A stretch of DNA of 5,823 nt from an uncultured Kouleothrix sp. (GTDB lineage Bacteria; Chloroflexota; Chloroflexia; Chloroflexales; Roseiflexaceae). Made by a program: the position numbers and the translations under genes. Position 1 is the stretch's first letter. Each line of letters starts with the position of its first letter. The DNA is taken from positions 1 through 5,823 of the forward strand of contig CALLYN010000429.1 of assembly GCA_937858455.1 (NCBI GenBank), read 5' to 3'. The notes under the pieces were generated by a model. It saw only the letters and a program-made list of their open reading frames with translations. It did no database searches and was not told the DNA's origin. Of this stretch, positions 1 to 5,786 are shown one piece after another.

Positions 1-568
1 GCTCGCGCAGCGCCGCCGTCACCGCCGCGCGCGCCACTGGCCGCAGCTTGAGCGGCTGGCAGCGCGAGACGATCGTCGGCAGCAGCTCGCCGGCGGTGTG
101 GGCCACCAGCACCAGCGTGGCGTAGGGCGGCGGCTCCTCGAGCGTCTTGAGCATTGCGTTTGAGGCTGCCTCGGTGAGCCGCTCGGCGTCGTGCAGGATG
201 AACACGCGCCGCCGGCCCTCGTACGGGCGCAGGTTGATATCGGCCAGCCAGTCGCGCACGGTGTCGATCTTCAGGTCGCGCTGGCGCGCGGCTTCCTCGG
301 GCTTGAGCCCGGCCGTCTGGCTGGCCATGCCGGCGACGCGCACGTCGGGGTAGCTGCCGCGCTCGATCTGCTTGCAGGCTCGGCATTGCAGGCACGGGTC
401 GGGGCCGCCGCGCTCGCAGTTCAGCGCCTGGGCCAGCCGCAGCGCCAGCCGCGATTTGCCCACGCCGGCCGGCCCGCTGATCAGGTAGGCGTGGGCCGCC
501 CTGCCGCCGGCGATCGAGCGCCGCAGGAAATCGATCGCCCAGGCGTGCCCGACAATATCCCAGCTCAT
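1..568 (-). CDS. holB: DNA polymerase III subunit delta' (clamp-loader ATPase family), 5' part only
   Basis: Reading the minus strand from the ATG at 568-566 gives 189 uninterrupted codons to the window edge, so the C-terminal part is missing. The protein begins MSWDIVGHAWAIDFL. It has a Walker A loop GPAGVGKS at residues 32-39 and a four-cysteine zinc module (Cys51, 59, 62, 65). A Walker B-like stretch VFILHDAERLT (122-132) is followed by NAMLKTLEEPP (137-147), the signature of the gamma/tau/delta' AAA+ family, and an SRC motif lies at 168-170. In the replisome, delta' is a fixed part of the clamp loader that places the beta clamp on primed DNA. DnaX is the main alternative, but the N-terminus lacks the YRPxxFxxVVGQ opening typical of DnaX, so delta' is preferred. 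The start is supported by an AAGGA ribosome-binding site at 580-576, 7 nt upstream. The intact Walker A is notable because E. coli delta' does not bind ATP; many other bacterial homologues keep the motif. Confidence 0.93.
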   Translation of the reverse strand, partial: MSWDIVGHAWAIDFLRRSIAGGRAAHAYLISGPAGVGKSRLALRLAQALNCERGGPDPCLQCRACKQIERGSYPDVRVAGMASQTAGLKPEEAARQRDLKIDTVRDWLADINLRPYEGRRRVFILHDAERLTEAASNAMLKTLEEPPPYATLVLVAHTAGELLPTIVSRCQPLKLRPVARAAVTAALRE

Positions 569-791
569 TCGTGTATCCTTGGCGCCCTGGCCATCGGCCG
601 GCGGCGCGTAAGCGCAGCATTAGCGTTACAAATTGCTCACGACTTGATTCCGCATTGGATTGCGAAATAGCCGCTGCGACGGCCACTAGTAATTAACGTT
701 CGGTTAAAATAGTTTGTGTGCGAAACTTTTTTGTGCGGCGGCGCATTTGTAGTAAGTGGAACCCGCACGCAGCCGCTCGTGAGGCCGCCCT
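569..791. promoter_or_regulatory. Divergent intergenic region between holB and the receiver gene
   Basis: This gap separates the 5' ends of holB (minus) and the receiver gene (plus), so it must supply at least one promoter in each direction unless transcription enters from outside. Most of it is GC-rich, but 685-735 is a clear AT-rich island. Within it TAAAAT at 705-710 could be a plus-strand -10 box, but no convincing -35 box lies 16-18 bp upstream. A TTAAC/GTTAA inverted repeat (693-697 and 703-707, 5-nt spacer) overlaps this candidate -10 and might be a regulator site. I could not settle on a minus-strand promoter for holB. No open reading frame here looks real. Confidence 0.4.
576..580 (-). 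promoter_or_regulatory. Ribosome-binding site of holB
   Basis: On the minus strand AAGGA lies 7 nt before the ATG at 568. It is a good Shine-Dalgarno match and fixes the holB start. Confidence 0.65.
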
Positions 792-1187
792 ATGGCACAG
801 CGCACGATCATGATCATCGACGACGCATCCGACCACCGCGATATTGTCGGGCGGCTGTTGCGTGGCGTCGGCTTTCGGGTGATCGAGGCGGCGCCTGGCG
901 ACGAAGCGCTGTGCACCGCGCGCAGCGCCCAGCCCGACCTGATCCTCTCGGCGCTGTCGCTGCCCGGCCAGCCTGCCTGGGAGACCACGCGGCGGCTGCA
1001 CGCCGAGCCGGTTCTGGCGGCCACGCCAATTCTCGGAACCACGATCTACGACACGCTGCTGCCGTGGGCCTGGATGCGGCGGATCGGCTGCACCGACTTT
1101 GTCGACAAGCCATTCGACATCGACGAGCTGCTGCGCAGGATCGAGCGGCTGCTGCCGGACATGCCCTGCGCGCCGCTGGCGGCATAA
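792..1187 (+). CDS. Stand-alone receiver (REC) domain protein with the phospho-acceptor Asp replaced
   Basis: This 131-residue protein is a single CheY-like receiver domain with no output domain. The first beta strand and acidic pocket are TIMIIDD (Asp10, Asp11). The beta-5 lysine is in FVDKPF (Lys105), followed by the usual final helix DIDELLRRIERLL. A Thr (82 or 83 in LGTT) sits at the conserved Thr/Ser switch position. The usual DLILxDxxxPG segment reads DLILSALSLPG (residues 49-59), so the expected phospho-acceptor at residue 54 is Ala (codon GCG). The fold therefore looks intact but Asp phosphorylation at the normal site is not possible. It may work as a phosphorylation-independent adaptor or have lost function; no partner kinase or regulator is visible nearby. 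The start is the ATG after a modest GTGAGG site at 779-784. It converges on the ketosynthase gene with a 7-bp gap. The receiver fold is confident, its role unknown. Confidence 0.88.
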   Translation: MAQRTIMIIDDASDHRDIVGRLLRGVGFRVIEAAPGDEALCTARSAQPDLILSALSLPGQPAWETTRRLHAEPVLAATPILGTTIYDTLLPWAWMRRIGCTDFVDKPFDIDELLRRIERLLPDMPCAPLAA

Positions 1188-1194
1188 TCGCGGC

Positions 1195-2640
1195 CTACAC
1201 GCCCCCTGGCTTCTGAAACACCAGCACGCCATTCACCCCGCCAAAGCCGAACGAGTTCGACATCGCGATCTGCAGCGCCGCCGGGCGCGCCTGGTTCGGC
1301 ACGTAGTCCAGGTCGCATACTGCGTCGGCCTGCTCGAGGTTGATCGTCGGCGGGATGAGGCCGTGCTGGAGCGCCAGGATGGTGGCGGCGGCCTCGACCG
1401 CGCCGGCCGCGCTGGTGAGGTGCCCGATCATCGATTTGGTCGAGCTGATCGGCACGCTGTTGGCATACTCGCCGAAGGCGCGCTTGATCGCGAGCGTTTC
1501 CGACACATCGCCGACGGGCGTGCTGGTGGCGTGTGCGTTGATGTAATCGATCTGCTGCGGGCTGAGCCGGGCGCGGGCCAGCGCCGCGGCCATCGCGCGG
1601 GCGGCGCCGTCGCCTTCGGGGTGCGGCGCGGTAACGTGGAAGGCGTCGCACGTCGAGGCATAGCCGATGATCTCGGCGTAGATCCGCGCGCCGCGGCGCC
1701 GCGCATCCGAGAGCCGTTCGAGCACCAGCACGCCCGCGCCCTCGCCGAGCACAAAGCCATCGCGCGCGGCGTCGAACGGCCGCGAGGCGCGCGCGGGGTC
1801 GTCGTTGCGCGTCGAGAGCGCGCGGATCGCGCAGAAGCTGGCCAGCGTCAGCTGGCAGATCGGCGCCTCGGTTCCGCCGGCCAGCATCACCGCCGCGTCG
1901 CCGCGGCGGATCACCTCGGCGGCCTCGCCGATCGCCTGCGAGCTGGCGGCGCAGGCGGTGGCGATCGCGGTGTTGTAGCCCAGCAGGCCCAGCTGAATGG
2001 CCACCTGGCACGAGGGCATGTTTGGCAGCGAGCCGGTGATATAGAACGGATTGACCTTGCCGAAGCCGCGCTCGATCAGCGTGCGCGCGGCAAGCTCGGT
2101 GTCGGGCGGCGAGCTGCTGCCATTGGCGATCAGCGCGCCGATCTCGCGCCGATTGTCGTCGCTCACGGCCAGCCCCGAGTCCGCCAGGGCCATGCGCGCG
2201 GCGGCTACCGCGAACTGGCTGGCGCGCGAGATCCGGCGGGCCTCTTTGGCTTCGAGGTAATCGCGTGGCTCGAAGCCAGGCACTTCGGCGGCGATCCGGC
2301 TGGGCGAGTCGCCGGGGTTGCACAGCGTGATCGGCCCGACGCCGCTGCGTCCGGCGGCAAGGCCGCTCCAGAACGCGCTCAAGCCAATGCCCAGCGGCGT
2401 CAGCACACCCATCCCTGTCACTACCACGCGGCTGTCTTCGTCGCGCGTGTCGGCCCATGCCGGCGCGGGCTGCGCCACCAGGTCGTCGTCGATCAGCTCT
2501 TCGTCGTGCAGGATCTCTTCGAGTAAGTCGTCGATCTGGGCGTCGATCGTCGTTTCCGCCGCGCCCTGGCGCACCAGCTGGAGCAGGCGCTGGCGCAGCG
2601 CTGCGCGCGTAAGCTGCGGTTGTTTATGATTATGGCGCAT
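1195..2640 (-). CDS. fabF: Beta-ketoacyl-ACP synthase II (FabF-type ketosynthase) with N-terminal extension
   Basis: This 481-residue protein catalyses decarboxylative Claisen condensation of malonyl-ACP with an acyl chain, the elongation step of fatty-acid synthesis, or of a related polyketide-like pathway. The KS domain begins at about residue 71 (RVVVTGMGVLTPLG). The catalytic Cys230 is in TACAASS, His370 in NAHATSTPVGD, and Lys402 and His407 in STKSMIGHL; the glycine-rich end is SNSFGFGGVNG. The segment STRNDDPARASRPFDAARDGF closely resembles E. coli FabF. The family is usually about 410 residues, so the first 70 residues are extra: a basic amphipathic stretch (9-27) then a strongly acidic one (32-55). 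I chose ATG 2640 because AAGGAA lies 5 nt upstream; an in-frame GTG at 2679 has no visible ribosome-binding site. It appears monocistronic, with no fab genes or ACP beside it, so a role outside core fatty-acid synthesis is possible. Confidence 0.93.
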   Translation of the reverse strand: MRHNHKQPQLTRAALRQRLLQLVRQGAAETTIDAQIDDLLEEILHDEELIDDDLVAQPAPAWADTRDEDSRVVVTGMGVLTPLGIGLSAFWSGLAAGRSGVGPITLCNPGDSPSRIAAEVPGFEPRDYLEAKEARRISRASQFAVAAARMALADSGLAVSDDNRREIGALIANGSSSPPDTELAARTLIERGFGKVNPFYITGSLPNMPSCQVAIQLGLLGYNTAIATACAASSQAIGEAAEVIRRGDAAVMLAGGTEAPICQLTLASFCAIRALSTRNDDPARASRPFDAARDGFVLGEGAGVLVLERLSDARRRGARIYAEIIGYASTCDAFHVTAPHPEGDGAARAMAAALARARLSPQQIDYINAHATSTPVGDVSETLAIKRAFGEYANSVPISSTKSMIGHLTSAAGAVEAAATILALQHGLIPPTINLEQADAVCDLDYVPNQARPAALQIAMSNSFGFGGVNGVLVFQKPGGV

Positions 2641-2645
2641 ACGGT

Positions 2646-2651
2646 TTCCTT
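2646..2651 (-). promoter_or_regulatory. Ribosome-binding site that decides the ketosynthase start
   Basis: On the minus strand AAGGAA ends 5 nt before the ATG at 2640. It favours this start over the in-frame GTG at 2679 and shows that the N-terminal extension is translated, because no other start lies before the KS domain. Confidence 0.7.
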
Positions 2652-2703
2652 CGCTGTGGCGTTGTACTGCGCTATTCACGGGTTAAGCAGGTTCGCGGCC
2701 AGG

Positions 2704-2732
2704 ATTATAGCATGGGCATGAGGGCGCGGCAA
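2704..2732 (-). promoter_or_regulatory. Sigma-70-type promoter of the ketosynthase gene
   Basis: On the minus strand a -35 box TTGCCG (2732-2727) is followed by exactly 17 bp and a perfect -10 box TATAAT (2709-2704). Transcription would start near 2697, giving a leader of about 57 nt before the ATG at 2640. The promoter lies downstream of the hairpin at 2806-2846, so the gene is probably transcribed separately from uppP. Confidence 0.7.
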
Positions 2733-2805
2733 CCGTCTGGCGCTTCCGGCCGGGCTAGCGCAACGCCATTTGATTGCTGCCCCGGGCACATGAGACGAAC
2801 ACAAA

Positions 2806-2846
2806 CCAGTGTGGCGGTTTCGGCCTTGCCGAAACCGCCACACTGG
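2806..2846 (-). terminator. Perfect 19-bp hairpin, probable uppP terminator
   Basis: Positions 2806-2824 and 2828-2846 are exact reverse complements, leaving a 3-nt loop (2825-2827). After a 2-nt mismatch on each side, three more pairs (2801-2803 with 2849-2851) are possible. On the minus strand the stem is followed by TTTGTGTT, a modest U-rich tail. It lies about 90 nt past the uppP stop and before the ketosynthase promoter, which fits a Rho-independent terminator. The plus-strand side has no T run. The long perfect stem also allows a dispersed palindromic repeat as an alternative. Confidence 0.6.
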
Positions 2847-2934
2847 GCTGTATCTACCGCTTTCCCGCAGCAGGAAAGGCGGAGAGAATCTGACTTTGCA
2901 CTGAAACGCGGCCGGCGTGGCGCGATGCAGGTGG

Positions 2935-3939
2935 CTAGCGTGTGAAGTACACCGCCACAATCACCAGCGCCAGCAGCACACGGTAGAGCGCGAACACGCC
3001 AAAGCCGGCGCGGCGGATGTAATCGAGCAGAAAGCCGATCGCGAGCGCGCCGACCACGCCCGAAACCAGCACGCCGATCAGGAAGACATCGATCTCGCTG
3101 CGCGGGATGGCCAGCATATCGGGCAGCTTCAGCGCCACAGCGGCGCCGGTGATCGGCGCGCTCAGCAGAAACGAGTAGCGCGCGGCGGCCTGGCGGTCGA
3201 ATTTCAGCAGCCGGCCCATGGTGATCGTACCGCCCGAGCGCGACACGCCGGGGATCAGCGCGCAGGCCTGGGCCAGGCCAATCAGCAGCGAATCGCGCCA
3301 CGAGATCGTTTCAAGCGGCTTGATCTGCGGCTGCAGCCGGTCGGCGGCGTACAGCAGCACGCCCATAATTGTCAGAGTTGTGGCGATCAGCAGTGGCGCG
3401 CGCAGCGCCTGCTCGGCGGCTTTTTCGAGCAGCACGCCGAGCAGTGCGCCGGGGACGGTAGCGAAGATCACCGAGCTGAGGATGTGCTCGGCCTGGTTGC
3501 GCCGCCGCGTCGGGTCGCCGCGCATCTTGGCCAGCGCCCACTCGGCCAGGCCGGGTATGGCGCGCAGCAGCATCAGCCAATCTTTCCAAAAGTAGATCAG
3601 CAGCGACACCAGCGTGCCAATATGCAGCGCGACATCGAAGGTCAGCGAATCGATCACGCCGCCATGCCAGCCAAACAGCCAGGGCACCAGAATCAAGTGC
3701 GCCGACGACGAGATCGGTAGAAATTCGCCTAAACCTTGCACAATGCCCATGATCACCGGCTGGGTGTAGCCAAAAAACGATAGGAGTACGCAAGCTATCG
3801 CAGTGAGTGCTGCGAGCACTGGCGCGTTCATGCTGAGGGTTGCTTTTTGAGTTGCCTGGGTCGATGACGATGACTGCTCTTGCATGCGCGCGGGCTCTCC
3901 CTTCACAATGCTATTCTGGTGTCGATACGCTTTTCGCAT
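2935..3939 (-). CDS. uppP: Undecaprenyl-diphosphatase (UppP/BacA family)
   Basis: This integral membrane enzyme dephosphorylates undecaprenyl diphosphate to the monophosphate carrier used for peptidoglycan and other surface polymers; overexpression classically gives bacitracin resistance. The protein from ATG 3939 is 334 residues. Family motifs are clear: QGLGEFLPISSSAHL (68-82), containing the (E/Q)xxxE pair Gln68/Glu72 and His81, and PGVSRSGGT (230-238) with Arg234. Several hydrophobic segments run through the rest, including a C-terminal one ending YFTR. The family is usually about 270 residues; here roughly 60 residues precede the first motif, comprising a polar Ser/Gln/Thr-rich stretch and an added hydrophobic segment (APVLAALTAIACVLLSFFGY). 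ATG 3957 is in frame but would lie upstream of the transcription start predicted from the TATAAT at 3965-3960, so I prefer 3939, which has GAGGTG 6 nt upstream. Starts at 3885 (GGGAGAG upstream) or 3831 are also possible. The function is confident, the start is not. Confidence 0.93.
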   Translation of the reverse strand: MRKAYRHQNSIVKGEPARMQEQSSSSTQATQKATLSMNAPVLAALTAIACVLLSFFGYTQPVIMGIVQGLGEFLPISSSAHLILVPWLFGWHGGVIDSLTFDVALHIGTLVSLLIYFWKDWLMLLRAIPGLAEWALAKMRGDPTRRRNQAEHILSSVIFATVPGALLGVLLEKAAEQALRAPLLIATTLTIMGVLLYAADRLQPQIKPLETISWRDSLLIGLAQACALIPGVSRSGGTITMGRLLKFDRQAAARYSFLLSAPITGAAVALKLPDMLAIPRSEIDVFLIGVLVSGVVGALAIGFLLDYIRRAGFGVFALYRVLLALVIVAVYFTR

Positions 3940-3959
3940 AGCAAACACCTCTATCATCG

Positions 3960-3968
3960 ATTATACCA
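3960..3968 (-). promoter_or_regulatory. Extended -10 promoter of uppP
   Basis: On the minus strand TGGTATAAT (3968-3960) is a perfect extended -10 element. The -35 region is weak (TTATCT at 3990-3985, 19-bp spacing), as is usual for extended -10 promoters. Transcription would start near 3953, giving a very short leader to ATG 3939 or about 70 nt to ATG 3885. Confidence 0.65.
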
Positions 3969-3988
3969 GAAAAGCCGGTGCGCCAGAT

Positions 3989-4204
3989 AACTATTCGGTC
4001 AGACATGGCAGAATGTGTGATCGCGCGGCTAATACGCTGTGCAATCCGCGCAAACAGGCGTCAAGCAGCCTGATCGGCAGGTTGTGCTTATGCCGGCTAA
4101 TCGTACGCACAAAGCCCACCTGGCTATTTCGACATAACCTTATCGGCCTGATCACGAATGCTTATTGCCAAAAACAAGCGATGGCCGGTTTTCAAATATG
4201 ATGC
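3989..4204. other. Gene-free stretch between divergent promoters
   Basis: This interval separates the uppP promoter (minus) from the promoter of the small unknown gene (plus). It is less GC-rich than the coding regions. An open frame that crosses it does not resemble a protein family and lacks a ribosome-binding site. The only structure seen is a weak 6-bp stem (GCGCGG/CCGCGC near 4024-4052) with a long loop. I find no tRNA, riboswitch or repeat array. Confidence 0.5.
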
Positions 4205-4233
4205 TTGCAAAAAAATGTTAACTGTATTATGAT
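4205..4233 (+). promoter_or_regulatory. Sigma-70-type promoter of the small charged protein gene
   Basis: TTGCAA (4205-4210) and TATGAT (4228-4233) are separated by exactly 17 bp, 4/6 and 5/6 matches to consensus. Transcription would start near 4240, giving a leader of about 34 nt. A perfect 10-bp palindrome CGTATATACG (4244-4253) sits just after this start and may be an operator. Confidence 0.6.
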
Positions 4234-4273
4234 GGGCATTAGCCGTATATACGCTTATTATGCGAGGTGAACA

Positions 4274-4612
4274 ATGCCAAATGTGCGCAAACTCTCACAG
4301 GACGAAGTGCGGGCGATCGAAAACAAGGGTAAGGGCCAGCGTAAGCTAATTGAAGAGCAATACGACGAAATTCTAGGTGAGTATGGCGAAGGCGACTATG
4401 GCGAGGCGCTGTTGGATCCGGGCGAGAATCGTTTAACCGTACGCAACCGATTGAAGGCCGCCGCGCGCCGACGCAACTTAACGATTGATTTCCGGCGCAC
4501 AAAAGACGATTTATTGCGGTTTCAGGTAACTGCCGCAGCCCAGGCTGTCTCAACCGATGCCCCCGAGGCAGTTGCGCCAAAAGGGCGCGGGCGCAAGAAG
4601 AAAAACGCTTAG
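4274..4612 (+). CDS. Small highly charged protein of unknown function
   Basis: I do not recognise a named family for this 112-residue protein. Residues 8-35 look helical and mixed in charge (EVRAIENKGKGQRKLIEEQY). Residues 36-52 are acidic and Gly-rich. Residues 53-68 form a very basic helix (LTVRNRLKAAARRRN). Residues 69-86 look like a beta hairpin (LTIDFRRTKDDLLRFQV). The tail (88-112) is Ala/Pro-rich and ends in a basic cluster GRGRKKKN. There is no signal peptide or membrane segment, so it should be cytoplasmic. The basic helix and tail suggest nucleic-acid binding, which is inference. The start is supported by GAGGTGA (4264-4270) close upstream. It has its own promoter and a strong terminator, so it is a single-gene unit. 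Its codons include more CTA, TTA, TTG, ATT and GGT than its neighbours. Confidence 0.82.
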   Translation: MPNVRKLSQDEVRAIENKGKGQRKLIEEQYDEILGEYGEGDYGEALLDPGENRLTVRNRLKAAARRRNLTIDFRRTKDDLLRFQVTAAAQAVSTDAPEAVAPKGRGRKKKNA

Positions 4613-4647
4613 CGTATTTGTGCATTACCTGGGCGAGTTGTGTGTGG

Positions 4648-4690
4648 AACCACGTGGCCAGCCGATGTGTATTCGGCCACGTGGTTTTTT
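4648..4690 (+). terminator. Intrinsic terminator between convergent genes
   Basis: Twelve-base arms at 4648-4659 and 4675-4686 are exact reverse complements, each containing CACGTG, with a 15-nt loop, and run into six T residues (4685-4690). It lies 36 nt after the stop of the small charged protein gene. The PLD gene on the other strand ends in the same T tract (stop TAA at 4691-4689). On the minus strand the tail after the stem is not U-rich, so termination should be strongest in the plus direction. Confidence 0.85.
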
Positions 4691-5786
4691 ATTGGCATCG
4701 TGACGGATTGCGCGCCCAGCGATACACGCGCTCGAATTCGTCTAGGTATGCCCGCGCTACTGCGGCATCGTCGATAATGATCAGGTTTTCGTCATTATCG
4801 TGCTCGGCGCTGCTGGTAAAGTTGTACGATCCGGTGATCACCGTCGCTTCGTCGATTACTATCACTTTGTGGTGCATCATGTAGCAGTTGCCGTCGGTGA
4901 GCACATCGATGCCGGCTGCGCGCAGCTGCCCGAACGACGCCTGGCTGCCATTCGCATTCTGGGCCTCGACTACGCCGCGCACGCTGGCGCCGGCGCGTGC
5001 GCGCGCGATCATTGCGTCGGCGATCGGCGCGGCAGTGTAGGAGAAGGCCATGAAATCGATGCTGCGCCTGGCGTTGGCGATGCGCTGGAGCACATGCTGC
5101 GCGACGCCGTCTTCGGGTGAGAAGTATACCGCCAGCCGCGCCTCACCCACGCGCGTGGCCGGGAAGGGAGTATCGCTGGTTTTGCTGCCGCCAAAGCGCC
5201 CCGCAAACAGCTGCTCGAACTCGCGGCTGTAGTCGGCGGCAAGCTCGCGGCTGGCGAGGCGCAGCATGTTGTTGTTGTTGCGGTAGGTGTCGTTCTCGGT
5301 CATATTCCACGAGCCAAGCCAGGCCAGCCGGCCGTCGATCACCGCGAACTTGTGGTGCATAAACGGCTCGCGCCGGTCGGCCCGCAGCGCCACGCCCGCT
5401 CGTGCGAAGCGCCCGGCCTGCTCGGATGTCTCGGGCGCGATCAGGTTTTCGCTGTCGATCACCAGGCGCACAGTTACGCCACGCTGCCGGGCGCGGATCA
5501 GCGCGTCGGTGATCTCGCCAAGGTCAAAATCAAACGATGCCAGGTCGATGCTGCTGCGCGCGGCGTCGATGTCGGCCAGAAAGCGGCGCAGCAGCGGCAC
5601 CGCCTGCCGCTGCCAGGGTTTGTCGGGGTAGATCAGTGTGGGCGTGGTAAAAAACACGTCGATCGCGCGATCGGGCGTGGTCGCGCCGGCGGCTCCGCCA
5701 AAGCGCGCCAGCCCCTCGCCTTGGCAGGCACACAGCCCGGCGATGGCGAGCAGCAGCGCGAGCGCGGCGCCAAACCGGCGCGGCAT
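4689..5786 (-). CDS. Secreted lipoprotein with two phospholipase D (HKD) motifs
   Basis: The 365-residue protein starts with a typical lipoprotein signal peptide: PRRF, a hydrophobic run, then the lipobox LCAC with Cys21 as the expected lipid-modified residue. It should therefore sit anchored on the outer face of the membrane. Two PLD catalytic motifs (HxKxxxxD) follow: His144/Lys146/Asp151 in MHHKFAVIDG, and His305/Lys307/Asp312 in MHHKVIVIDE. They are trailed by the conserved GSWNMTEN and GSYNFTSS segments, so both half-sites look complete. The superfamily covers phospholipases, nucleases and transphosphatidylases acting through a phosphohistidine; the substrate cannot be told from sequence. 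The ATG at 5786 overlaps the stop of an upstream frame (TGATG), suggesting translational coupling; an in-frame GTG at 5789 is a less likely start. Its stop codon lies in the T tract of the convergent gene's terminator. No immunity or secretion partner is visible. Confidence 0.92.
   Translation of the reverse strand: MPRRFGAALALLLAIAGLCACQGEGLARFGGAAGATTPDRAIDVFFTTPTLIYPDKPWQRQAVPLLRRFLADIDAARSSIDLASFDFDLGEITDALIRARQRGVTVRLVIDSENLIAPETSEQAGRFARAGVALRADRREPFMHHKFAVIDGRLAWLGSWNMTENDTYRNNNNMLRLASRELAADYSREFEQLFAGRFGGSKTSDTPFPATRVGEARLAVYFSPEDGVAQHVLQRIANARRSIDFMAFSYTAAPIADAMIARARAGASVRGVVEAQNANGSQASFGQLRAAGIDVLTDGNCYMMHHKVIVIDEATVITGSYNFTSSAEHDNDENLIIIDDAAVARAYLDEFERVYRWARNPSRCQ

Noticed and set aside
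191..670. Plus-strand open frame over holB and the adjoining gap
   Set aside because: It is antisense to the delta' gene, which carries Walker A, zinc-cysteine and SRC motifs, and the frame runs into non-coding sequence.
1099..2526. Long plus-strand open frame opposite the ketosynthase gene
   Set aside because: It is a by-product of GC-rich codons on the other strand: Arg/Ala/Gly-rich, no family motif, and the minus strand encodes an unmistakable FabF.
2917..3720. Long plus-strand open frame opposite uppP
   Set aside because: The translation is rich in Gln, Arg, His and Ala with no motif, and it lies opposite a clear UppP.
4024..4052. Six-bp GCGCGG/CCGCGC stem in the gene-free stretch
   Set aside because: The stem is short, the loop is 17 nt or more and no T run follows, so it is not a credible terminator or structured RNA.
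3884..4201. Open frame across the divergent intergenic region
   Set aside because: No ribosome-binding site, no recognisable family, overlaps the uppP 5' end and its promoter, and its composition is unlike the coding genes here.
5269..5280. GTT trinucleotide run
   Set aside because: It encodes the Asn run after the first HKD motif of the PLD protein, where Asn-rich sequence is normal for the family; four units are not a meaningful repeat array.
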